From the NCBI GenBank assembly GCA_963693365.1, contig CAVNZM010000017.1, forward strand, positions 4,898,001 through 4,962,000: DNA of 64,000 bases, in the 5' to 3' direction. Positions 48,856 through 59,328 of this stretch are shown here, in pieces. Position 1 is the first letter of the stretch; every line of letters begins with the position of its first letter. This DNA is from Amoebidium appalachense (taxonomy: Eukaryota > Ichthyosporea). Below the pieces are notes generated by a model. It saw only the letters and a program-made list of their open reading frames with translations, did not search any database and had not been told where the DNA came from. Made by a program: the position numbers and the translations under genes.

Positions 48856-49185
48856 TCCGGAAATATTCCGGAAATTTCAACTTTTGTGAATATTAACCGC
48901 ACAAAATCACTACAATAAATTACACAGACAGATGTCGCATCCAATGGAAATGATTCTTTAATTTTCCGGAAATTTCCTAGGCTAATCAGAAATAGTCCCT
49001 AAAATCAACCTTTAAAGGTTTGATGGGAACGTTCTTATGGGAAATTTCTGTTTCGAATTCGCACCCGGCGCTCAAGTACTGTAGAGTTGGAAATCTAGGA
49101 AATTTCCATGGAAATTGATAGGCCAAAATTTCCAAGGAATAATGGCCAGGTTGGGGGAGTGATGGAAATTTCCGACTGTGGCAAG

Positions 49186-49222
<37 letters not shown>

Positions 49223-49390
49223 ACCCACCCACCCACACACACACCCACACACACACACCCAGGGCCTACGAATAAATACATGTGAAGGTGCACACCAAGA
49301 CACCTAGGCCTATAGCTCCACAACACCTATAGTATTTATATATGCTGGTAATATTATTACGTTGAACAGGAAAATTCCGGAAATTTCCAT
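48856..49390. repeat. Cluster of GGAAATTTCC palindromic motifs
   Basis: GGAAATTTCC or one-base variants occur at 48866, 48968, 49040, 49098, 49107, 49130, 49164 and 49379, with further GGAAAT half-sites, within 535 bp split by a C40 run. Confidence 0.75.
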
Positions 49391-49512
49391 AAAAAAAAAA
49401 AAAGTGTGCACGTAGACCTTCATATGCATCATCTGCACATATAATCAGCTGCGCCTTTGCATTGCCCCCCCCCCCCCCCCCCCCCGCGCGCATGCGAGTG
49501 TGTTTTTTTTTT

Positions 49513-49543
<31 letters not shown>

Positions 49544-49639
49544 GTGTGTGTGTGTGCGTGTGTGCACGTGTGTACGTGTGTTTAATTTTTTGGAAGGGGG
49601 TTAGAATCCGTGTAATAGAGAAAAAAGAATACATTCATA

Positions 49640-49735
49640 TTATAATAATATGTTTCGGACAACACAATACAGAGTGCAACCCACACAAATTTAGCATGCA
49701 TAAAGTTTTAAAGCAGAGCCCAGTCTCCGGGGGAG
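49640..49735 (+). repeat. Dispersed repeat family A copy
   Basis: It contains CGGACAACACAATACAGAGT, AGCATGCATAAAGTTTTAAA and CAGAGCCCAGTCTCCGGGG, in the usual order, and lacks the 3' block. Confidence 0.75.
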
Positions 49736-50225
49736 GGAGGGAGAAGGGGGGGGGGGGGGGGGGGGGGGGGGGCGGGCAGTTCACCCGCTCACGCATATGA
49801 CTAATAACTGCTATTGTTCACTTCTTCGTAATACTACACACACGTGCGCGTGCTGCAAGCACACGATCGCACGCGCACGCGCATGCACACAGTGCATTCA
49901 CACACACACAAACACGTGCGCACGCCGGCGGGCACATACACACATGCACAGCTTCGTCTGACACATATATGGTCGTTTGCTTGACCCAATTCGAAAATTT
50001 ATTGCCAAATTAGGAACTATTATTTTAACATGACCTCAAATACTTTAGATCTCTGGTAGTACGTCTTTTTCCTGATTTGTTTATGTGTGCTTATCTGTGG
50101 TTCCTGTGCAGTTGTGTTTGTGTGTATGTGTGTGCGTGTGTGCTTGTATGTGGATCATCTAGCATGTGTGCCTGTAGCATTGTAGTCACGGTGATATAAA
50201 AAGTTGCGCTTTGAGTGTGCTGTTT

Positions 50226-50480
50226 CAGTTGAAGAAAGACCAAGTGGATAAAACATATGAATCGTCACACTATAGTAGCTTTTGTCGACACATTACATCC
50301 TTAGTCCACCGTCCGAGGCCAAAAAAAAAAGCTTATAAGTACAAAGCGTTTGTCATAAATGGAATCTACTCAGTTGAAACACGATCAATACCATCACAAA
50401 ACACAAACCATTTCGTACTCGATGTGAGCGTACGGAGTAACAAAGAAGGAAATAAGAACCATGATGCAAGAGAAGCTTAA
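50226..50480 (+). CDS. Possible terminal exon of an unidentified plus-strand gene
   Basis: A good acceptor (GTGCTGTTTCAG) is followed by 84 open codons ending in TAA at 50478-50480. The product is basic (RPRPKKKAYKYKAF, EGNKNHDAREA) with no recognised motif. No upstream partner exon was found, and it ends beside a tRNA-like SINE-type sequence, so it may be repeat-derived. Confidence 0.3.
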   Translation, partial: QLKKDQVDKTYESSHYSSFCRHITSLVHRPRPKKKAYKYKAFVINGIYSVETRSIPSQNTNHFVLDVSVRSNKEGNKNHDAREA

Positions 50481-50544
50481 AAAGGCCTTGGCCTAGTGGT
50501 ACAACAAATGCTTTTCGTAGGAATACCAAACCATCACGCCCACA

Positions 50545-50580
<36 letters not shown>

Positions 50581-50613
50581 CTGCTGCTACTACCACCACT
50601 ACTAATTCTCCTC

Positions 50614-50667
50614 ATACCCCCTTTCCCCCCCCCCCCTCGAAACCCCAGCCCCCCCCCCCCCCCAACA

Positions 50668-50698
<31 letters not shown>

Positions 50699-51889
50699 GC
50701 ACACACACACCAAACGAAAAAAAAAACAAAAAAAAAAAGGACAAAGAAAGAAAGAAAGAAAAAAAAGGAAAGAAAAAGAAAAAAGGAGCACGTGCAATGC
50801 ACCCATATCAACTACTCTGCGATTCCCTCCTTTTCCTTCCTCTCCATCGTCACCTCCCCCTCTCCCCTCCTTCTGTTCGTTCACTTGGACCCCATTTGAA
50901 CCCGAATTCTGTGTAATTCCGGACACATCATTCGACGGAGTATACACATAAATCCCGTGATTTAACACCGGCTGACCGGAATAATGTTGGTACGCATATT
51001 GATAACCGTAACCACCCCACTGTTGCTCGCCTGAAAATTGAACCGTGGGGGGGTTTTCGTGCACCGCGCCGCCCGCCGGCGGCATATGAGTGTAAGGGAG
51101 GGGGGCCTTAAAAACACTCTGCTGTTGAGAGGGAGGGGGCATAGATTGGGGGTGGAGGGGTGTATGCCCATGCCCCGACGGGAGGGGGCTGTTGTTAGAA
51201 CCCGGAAAATTGGGCGAAAATTGGGAATTTTGGTCTTGGGTGGTGGGGACGTAGAAAGAACCACTGGAAATGTTGCTCCCGGGGGTCGTTGGGTGTGTGT
51301 GTGGGTGTGTGTCGGCGGAGGGTGTAACGACGAACGAAGGTTGGCGAGTGAGCGTGTTTGTGTTTGTGTTTTCGTTTTGCTGTACCGGACCAGGGGTGTA
51401 TGGGATCATTGCCACATGACCATTGTTGTTGTTGTTGTTGTTGCTGTTGTTGTTGTTTACGTTGATATTTTCTCCGCTTGAATTATTTCCCGTTGTCGCT
51501 GGAGACCAAGTTAGGCGTCGCGGGAGGTTGTATGAAGCTTGGGGGGGCGCCGGGGTATTTGGGTGAAGTAGGCTGTGTAGGCGACGTACCAACCTCGGGT
51601 GTGCTGATTCTAACCCGTGTGGATTCGGTGTTCCTCCGAGGGTAGCGGGGTAGGGTGGGTTGTTCTCCTTTCCGAGATTCATGCTCAGGAACGGATGGGG
51701 GCGGGTAAGGTGCGTAGGGTACGGGTAGGATGCTGGGGTGTGTGGGACCTGTGTGTGTGTGTGTGTGTGGGGGGGGGGGGGGGGAGGGGGGGGGGAGGGG
51801 AGGGAGGGGGGAGTGGGGAGGGCGGGAGGGGGGGGGGGGGGGGGGGGGGAGACGGGAGGGGCAGGGGGAAGGGGAAATGGGGAGGGGTG

Positions 51890-51968
<79 letters not shown>

Positions 51969-52483
51969 TGTCAGTGTTTGTGTGTGCGCGCCCGGCCACC
52001 TTCGTGTGTGTTTATGTTCGATGGGAAAAGGGAGGAGGGGAGATTAGAGGAAATAGGAGCATGTCTTTGGGTGTTCATGTGTGAGTGTGAGAGCTTGTGT
52101 GGTGGGGCTTACGGTGAGGCTGGGGTTGGGGGTTGAAGGTTGTGATTGTGGTTGTGGTGGTGGTGGTGGTGGTGGTGGTGGTGGTGGTGGGGGGGGGGGG
52201 GGGGGGGAGGGGGAAATGTGAGAAAGTGAGTCTTATGACTGGTGATAGCTTTCATGGATAGTATGGAGGGGCATTCTGCTTTGGAGAAATTTGATAGAGG
52301 GGGAATGGAATGCACAGGGGAGTCACCGTCAAATGGGGAGGTGGGGTTGGTTGGTTGGTTGGTTGGTTGGTTGGTTGGGAGGGGGAGGGGGGGGGGGGGG
52401 GGGAAGGGGGGCTCTTTCGTAACTGTGCCTTTTCTCTCCTTTTTTTTTTTTTTTTTTGGCAGGAGGACGTAGGAGATGAAGAA

Positions 52484-52547
<64 letters not shown>

Positions 52548-52555
52548 CGTGGGGT

Positions 52556-52590
<35 letters not shown>

Positions 52591-52893
52591 CTCTGCTTAG
52601 TAAGAGAAAGAAACCAAAGAAACAAACGACAACTGCAGACACGTACCTTTGAATGGATGGGGCCAGCCATTGTCCCGTAGAAGTAACGGGCTGGCCGGGG
52701 TGGAGGGGCAAGGGGGGGACTGGGGACGGAGTGCCTCATACTCACTGCGTCACATGACCAGTTTATTATTCAATTTTTATTTATCAATTTGCTAACTTAT
52801 TATTATTATTATTATTTTTATTATCATCATCGTCATCATCATCACTATTATTTTTTGGGTGGTTGGGTGGGTGGGTGGGTGGGGGGGGGGGGT

Positions 52894-52940
<47 letters not shown>

Positions 52941-53572
52941 TGAATGCGGAACACAGTACGAAGTACGCATAGACGATGAGAAGCATGATGCAGGACACAT
53001 GCAAAGGCAAACATTCAAGTATGCAGCATCAGCCATGCGCACAGTATGCGTCATAAGCAGAGCCCATCCTCAGGGAGGGCCCAAGTCATCAATTGCGTCT
53101 GAGTTTCGACCCCTTAGCCCGCGTATATACGACGCTCCAACTCAGACAGCAGCATCAACTGAACTTGGGTGGGTCAACCCGTCTTGATCAAAGACGAGCA
53201 GGGTTGCTTATGCAAGCAAGGTGAGCAAAACGGTGAAGATGTGTGTGCAAACTAATGCAGTGCAGCGACAAACGCGTATGTGCTTACAGATGCACGACAC
53301 AGAGCAACCATGCCCGGTTGCATGGAAGTAAAGGGGGGGGGGGGGGGGGATGCTGAGTTAAAGAAAAGATTGTGGTCCGGAATTCGAAGTACCGATAAGA
53401 AACGAATAAAAAAGTTGTGCAGAGGCGATACATTGTTTTTCACAGTTCCCATGTATGGTCGATCCGATCGAGCAATGATTCGGTCTTGACCAATGTCCTA
53501 TAAATAACGTGGATACACAAAAAAGACCTCTAGAAGAATATGCACCACAAGAAGACCCCGTTGTCAGGAGGG

Positions 53573-53632
<60 letters not shown>

Positions 53633-54931
53633 TTATTTTTTTTTTGGGGGGAGGGAAGGGGGGAGGGGGAGGAATATTGAATGGGTTACAGAATACGAAG
53701 TACGCATTCATGACGAACAAAACAATCGGGGGAGGGAGAGGGGGGGGGGGGGGGGGGGATGAGATGGGGGCAAAGGGAGGAATGGTAGAGGGGAATGGGG
53801 GGAACAGGGATGTGGATTTAATGGAGAGTGTCATTTATTTTTTGTGGTCGTGGTAATAGAGAGAGAGTGTTTGTGTGTGTGTGTGGGGGGGGAAGGGCGG
53901 GGGAATGGGGAATATTGAAGGAAGAGGGTGCCATCAAGAGTGTGCACGTGTGTGTGTGTGTGTGTGTGTGTCGGTGGCAATGGTGGTTGGCGGGTGGGGG
54001 GCAGGGGGGGGTTGTTTTTGTTCTAGATGGTAGGATGTTGTGGTGGATATGGTGCGGGCTGTTCAAAGGAGCATAGAGGAGGAGCATAGCGAAAGGGCGG
54101 AAAGAGAAGGGGGAATTTACATCAAGCTATCACCTGAACCTACGACCTCTTAAGGTGAAGGCCCCTATCAATTTCGGGAGCCATTCAAACCGATCATCGA
54201 CCCCAATAGATCTAGAAATCAATGCGCTGATTGGCTAGTCGGGCGTAAATCAATCGATGAGCCCCCCTAGCTAAATTTGCAAATCGTAGATCCCCCGAAA
54301 ACGAGAAGCCCTTCCCCCATTAATATTGAAATTTTATTATGAAAACCGATGATTTTGGTAGAGTAACCCGGGGGTCTCAGAGTTTCGCTACTCATATTGT
54401 AGGAGCTGCCTATTGGGAAATTTGCAGTAAAAGGACAGCCCCCCTTTATATGACAAGCAAAATTCTGATTGATAGGGGCCTTGATGAGTGAAAGTGTGTC
54501 TGTGTGGTGGTGGCGGCGGCTTTTTATCCATAATATTATCATTATTATTGGGGAAAAGGGGGGGGGGGGGGGGGGGGGGGGGGATTACTCAGAAGTTCGG
54601 CGACATCAAAGTCTGATGACGTTCTTGGAGGAATGACATTTTTGGATGCGACATATCCTGCAAATATTTTGGGCGGATACGTTAGAGGAGAAGGGGGGTA
54701 GGCCATGTCTCCCCCTATCTAGAAATGACTGGCAAACACAATGCAGTTGAAAGTGAACGGTCAATAGAATCAAGGGTATTATTCCTCAGTCAATTTCACG
54801 GCACTACCGTCCCCCCCCCCCCCCCCCCCCCCCCCCTCCCCCCTCCTCCTACCATCATTATGCAGTAAATGTACACCTACCTCTGTTTGCCATCTCAACT
54901 TGTTGTCCAAGCAAACACTTCACATATATTC

Positions 54932-55000
<69 letters not shown>

Positions 55001-56008
55001 ACCCATCCACCCCTTCCATCACCACCGCCACCACCAAAAAACACAGTCTCCTTCATCAAAAAAGAAAACAAGGAGCATACCAGAGGAACAGAAGCAGGTA
55101 TTCATGAGAAATCTAATGCACACGCACAACCATACCCAGACAAATACACACACACATGTGCATGCATGCACGTGCGAGCACAAGCACATGCACACAACCA
55201 CACACACACACATGTGCAGTCCCACACACACACACACGTGCATTTGCTGGCTCCCGACGACACAAGGAGAGGGGGTGGGGAGAGGACGGAGGATGAGAGA
55301 GGGAGCAAGACAGAGGCACAGAGGGGGAGAGAGAAAGGCGGGAGGGAGGGGGAGGGGGAGGGAGGGAGGGAGAGAGAGAGGGGACGGGGAGAGGGAGAGG
55401 GTGGGGGTGGGGGGAGGGAGAGGAGAGAGAGACAGAGAGAGAGAGGGGGGGGGGGGGGGGGGGAGGGAGGGAGGGGGAGCGAGAGGGAGGAGGAGGAGGG
55501 GGGGGGGGGGGGGGGGGGAGGGAGGCAGGGAGGGAGGGAAAGAAGAATAGTGTGTGCCCGGTGTGTGTGTGTGTAAATGGTTAGGTAGATGGATCAGAAT
55601 GTCCATCCCACGTTACCCCCCCCCCCCCCCTCCCCCCCCCCCCCCCCCTTCCTCCTCCTCCCCCGGTCTTCCACCGAACAACACCACCTACCCGCACCCA
55701 CTCACCCACTCACCCATCCACACCGACACACCCACCCACGCACCCACGCACACGTTATTTTTTTATTTTTATTTTTATTTCTTTATTTTTTTTTGGGGGG
55801 GGGGGGGGGGGGAGAGAGAGAGAGAGGGGGGGGAGGGGGGGGGGGGGGGTATAAGGTGACACATGGTTAAAACCACATCCCACCTACCATTATTCTGCTT
55901 TGGTTCGGTACTAGGTACGGGTGTAGCAACAACATTTTCCTTCCCACCGGTCAAAACCCCGAGCGGCTGGGTGTTGGTGTGTTGGGCCATGGCAGGGGAA
56001 CCCGCAGG
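50614..56008 (-). CDS. Gene X: Pro/Asn/Gln-rich low-complexity protein (partial model)
   Basis: Phase-consistent minus-strand exons: 56008-55888, 52744-52647 and one starting at 51748. The last stays open for over 350 codons; its true end is uncertain (possible donors near 50830 or 50870). The product has PSTEPKQNN, MRHSVPSPPLAPPPRP, NLGKENNPPYPATLGGTPNP, an Asn run (INVNNNNSNNNNNNNGHV), many Pro/Ser/Gln repeats and YGYQYAYQHYSGQPVLNHG. Such disordered, Tyr/Gln/Asn-rich sequence is typical of RNA-granule or transcription-associated proteins, but no folded domain identifies it. The first listed exon enters in phase 0, so the start lies further upstream. Codons in the last exon are not repeat-driven except for the Asn run, which supports coding. 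Confidence 0.6.
51897..51966. repeat. (GT)n microsatellite
   Basis: About 70 bp upstream of the 51748 acceptor of gene X; on the gene's strand it is (CA)n. Confidence 0.95.
52938..53222 (+). repeat. Dispersed repeat family A, near-full copy
   Basis: It starts at a G45 run. It contains ACAGTACGAAGTACGCATAG, CAGAGCCCATCCTCAGGG, CCAAGTCATC, GAGTTTCGACC and the 3' block CTTGATCAAAGACGAGCAGG. It is collinear with 9612-9860. Confidence 0.85.
53676..53730 (+). repeat. Dispersed repeat family A, 5' fragment
   Basis: It reads GAATGGGTTACAGAATACGA, then AGTACGCATTCATGACGAAC, immediately after a G-rich run, then returns to G-rich DNA. Confidence 0.65.
54159..54481. mobile_element. MITE-like element with TGA duplication
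   Basis: The 14-bp perfect terminal inverted repeats AGGCCCCTATCAAT (54159-54172) and ATTGATAGGGGCCT (54468-54481) bound a 323-bp AT-richer element. TGA flanks both ends (54156-54158, 54482-54484). Three-base duplications suit PIF/Harbinger-type elements. There is no coding capacity. Confidence 0.75.
55262..55540 (+). repeat. Purine-rich (GA/GGGA)n block
   Basis: About 280 bp of GAGAGG/GGGAGG repeats with G20-type runs; the strand is almost free of pyrimidines. It lies in a gene X intron. Confidence 0.9.
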
Positions 56009-56450
56009 CTGCCAGGATAGTTGGTTAGTGGGATATGTGCCAGATATACACAGGTGAAACGGGGATATAATGGGCTCAATACGAGATGAATGCAGATGAA
56101 ATGTGGGATATATCAGATATGCGCGAGAAAAATGCAGAAATAAGTGATATAATCTGATGTATGCAAGATAGGTCAATTACCAAGAGGGGTTTGACTGGAC
56201 ATGTGCGAGATAAAAGCAGCTGAAACGGGGGATATCCCAAATATCACATTGGACACGGGAAGAACTCACTTGAGGTTATGTTCAAGAACGTGGTGGTGGT
56301 GGTTGATTTTTTTTTATTATTTTTTTTTGGGGGGGGGGGGGGGGGGGGGGATGTGTGTTTGAGGAAGTGATGGCCATAAATTGTTCACAGGTCTTAATGT
56401 GCAATTGTGCAGGAATATGTATGTGTGTTTCCGAGCGTGTGGTGTGTGGC

Positions 56451-56502
<52 letters not shown>

Positions 56503-56824
56503 GGGGGAGGGGGGGGGGGGGGGGGGGGGGGGGGCGGGGCGAGGGAGTTTGCAATCCAAGGTGGTGTTTTTTTTGTCAAGATAGCTTTATCCATCATATA
56601 TCCATAATATGGAGGATGAAGGCAATAGAATAACCGAAAATGAAGGGAACATGCAGAGATATACCTGTTCAGGCTGTGCCTGTGTTAGTGGGTCGGAACA
56701 CAACATGATTGTGTACTTGGAGAGTGTTTCCACCTATGTGTTTGTGTGTCCTGTATCCTTGATGGTGTATGATTGGAGACTGTTAGTGGCTGTGAAATAG
56801 ATTACAGAAGCAGGAAGAGGGTAG

Positions 56825-56861
<37 letters not shown>

Positions 56862-57214
56862 CGTGCGTGCGTGTGAGCGCGCTCGTGCGCGTTTGTGTGT
56901 GTGGTGGTGGTCGTGGGAGGTAGGGGGGGTGGGACAGGCACGGGAGCCAGGAGGAGGGGTGGTGGAAGGGAAGGAGATACAGAGAGCTTCATGAGAGTTT
57001 GGGATGAAGGGCGGAGAGTAATGCAACCGTGAAAGAGATGTGTGTGTGCGCGCACGTGCACGCCTGTGAGTGAATAGACAGTGTGAGAAGAGAGCAGGTA
57101 AAAAGGGAATAGGAAGGAAAACCATTGGAACAGGTAGAGAGAGGGGAATGACTAAAGGTCTTACAGGGACATGTGCCCTTGTGAATCTGAGAACGGATGA
57201 ATGTGGAGTGTGTG

Positions 57215-57254
<40 letters not shown>

Positions 57255-57562
57255 TGAATGAGTGGCATGCATGTGTGTGCGCATCTGTGTGAAACGACTC
57301 TCTACTTTTCGTTGGGTGGTGGGCAAAACACGTGTAAAATCACGTGGGAGAGAGAATTCATCTTCAAAAAAGAGCATTCAGTTAACGTGTGCTGTGAAAA
57401 GGTGCCTGTGTTTTCGTGTGTCGTGGTAATCCCCTTCAAACCCTCCCGTCATCCCCTCTACCCACAGAGTCACCCTTCTCCCTGCAACCTCCCCCAACCC
57501 CCCCCCCCCCCCCCCCCCGGGGCCCATCACGTGTGTTGTATGTGTGTTTGCGTGTGTGTGTT

Positions 57563-57598
<36 letters not shown>

Positions 57599-57830
57599 CC
57601 TGTGTGTTGTGGGTGCACGTGCGTGAGTGCGTGCGTGCGAGTATGTGTGTGTGGGGGGGAAGGGGGAGGGGAATTTGCGGGGGGGAGGGGGGGGGAGGAG
57701 GAGGAGCAAAAGTGTGTGTTGGTGGATGGATTTACTGGCTGTCCCACCTGCCTTCTTAGATTAGGTGTTTACAAGAATAACTTCGTGTATGTACGCTCCC
57801 CTCACACACTCTCCCTTCCCCTCTCATCAG

Positions 57831-58380
57831 CCCAACTTGTGCTTCTAAGTGGGTCCATGTGACTCATTAAGTTCCTACAAGTCAACACTAACTCTGCATA
57901 AAGCTTGAGTGTTTGTGATTGCGACTAATATCAGTAAAAATCCTGAGGTATGATGAGAGTATACACAATATCATCCTTTGGTTGATGAGTTCCATCTGTG
58001 AAAGCAGGAGTATGGGAAGCGTGTTTCTTGAACAGAGAGCCCGAAAGTATGTCTTCTGCTGTGCTTTTGTCCTTTGTGTCTGTTATATTGGTGCGAAAAA
58101 TGTGCTGGCTTGTGTGTGTTCATACTTGCGTGTATATGTGTGTGGGGGGGGTAAAAGGTGGTGGTGGTTGTGGTCGTGGTGGATGGGGGAGAGGTGGGGG
58201 GAGGGGAGGGGGGGGGGGGGGGGGGGGAGGGAGTTTTACCTAGGAAGACGGGAAAGGGTGTGGCCTTTGCTTCTTGTGCCTTTTGACGGTGCAGGACATC
58301 TGAGGGTCCAAAAACGCCACGAAAAAGCCTTTATCGATTTCTTCTTGTGCAATTGTGATCCTCGAAGTAGCTGTAAATAG
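57831..58380 (+). CDS. Gene G: small unknown protein, last exons
   Basis: Exons 58008-58046 and 58295-58380 (TAG) join in phase 1 through a GTATGT donor and a pyrimidine-rich GTGCAG acceptor. An 18-nt exon at 57831-57848 (after CTCTCATCAG, before GTGGGT) also fits in phase. The product ends VWEACFLNREPE, RHLRVQKRHEKAFIDF and FLCNCDPRSSCK. The charged, His/Lys-rich helix followed by a Cys-rich tail matches nothing I know. Upstream exons were not found. Confidence 0.5.
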
Positions 58381-58639
58381 GGCAACAAGATATGTCCCTG
58401 GGCCTTTTGCGCCCTTTCAGACACCTACTACAACACCAAAGCACCTATGCTCACGTTTCTCGTCACTAATTACCAAGTTACCCTTTTTGCTTCCTTACTA
58501 CCAAAGCTGCACTTCCCGTGTGTTTCGTTTTTTCCCCACTTTTTGCTTGGTCTTTTAACCCTTTTTTTTCACCTCATGTTCGTGGCCAAAATCCTCCTCC
58601 GGCAACCCCAGCCGACGCCTACTTTGCAGTGTTATGGCG

Positions 58640-58740
58640 GTTGTGGGGCCGAACGTTGGGTGAACGTGCTTGAACAAACGGCCCGCCAAATGGATACGAG
58701 ATTTGATTGGCTGTTGCTCCCGCCAAAAATTTAAAGTTCC
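58640..58740 (+). promoter_or_regulatory. CCAAT box with paired GGCGGG sites
   Basis: On the minus strand TTTTTGGCGGGAG, AGCCAATCAAATC and ATTTGGCGGGCC stand within 50 bp. The outer words resemble E2F sites and the middle one is a CCAAT box. It is 600 bp before the esterase gene. The same interval is also open as a 60-codon frame, so this call is tentative. Confidence 0.3.
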
Positions 58741-59132
58741 CTGATTTGGAAAAGGGAAATTTTTTGGCTCGACTCATTCACCGTATCACTGAGGTGCTGC
58801 CACTCATTCAGCTAAGTTCGGTGTGCGGCGTTTCAAAACGAGGGGGAACAAGTTTGGGTTGCGCTTGTGAGAAGCGAAACAAGTGGGTAAAAAATAGGAG
58901 AAAATATTTTGTAAGGACAGAAGTTGCACTCTGTTTGTCCTTTTTGTGTCTTTGCAACAGAGCACCATGCGGGTGCTCCTGTAGGTACATATCTCCAACT
59001 TGAGTCCGGAGTATCGTGTGTGCAAGCCCTACTATAAGCATGTCAGAACACGTTCGCCAGGAACGCGTGCCATGTTCTGTTCGGTATACGCGCTCGAGTC
59101 TTCGCACAAAAAAGCAACCTCAGGTAACGTAG

Positions 59133-59315
59133 ATGTCTTTGTGGTGCCCGTAACCCCTGGCAGACTTCATCATCTGGGACTCTATAGCGTGTGCCCCTTC
59201 TCTCTCTCCCTCCACCCATTACCCTTTGCTCCTCTCCCCCCCCTCCTCCCCTTTTTTTTTAACCTTACTCTACTTACTCTACCACATCCAAATAGAGTAA
59301 TCGTTTCTTACGTTC
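59133..59315 (+). other. Possible 5'-UTR intron of the esterase gene
   Basis: CCTCAG before GTAACG at 59133 and a pyrimidine-rich stretch ending in TTACGTTCCAG at 59319 could bound a leader intron. A short upstream frame (ATG at 59040) would be spliced to a quick stop. This is not needed for the coding model. Confidence 0.3.
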
Positions 59316-59328
59316 CAGAGTGTGTAAA

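Larger units (their letters stand above)
47574..50225. other. Gene-free stretch
   Basis: It contains C/CA repeats, T27 at 48111-48139, AT-rich DNA at 48000-49400 with a GGAAATTTCC-rich segment, a family A copy and (GT)n at 49514-49557. No exon chain could be supported. Confidence 0.65.

Noticed and set aside
58447-58734. A frame ending RFDWLLLPPKI as a gene between gene G and the esterase
   Set aside because: It has no splice partners or motif, starts in T-rich sequence and overlaps plausible promoter motifs. The evidence is too thin.
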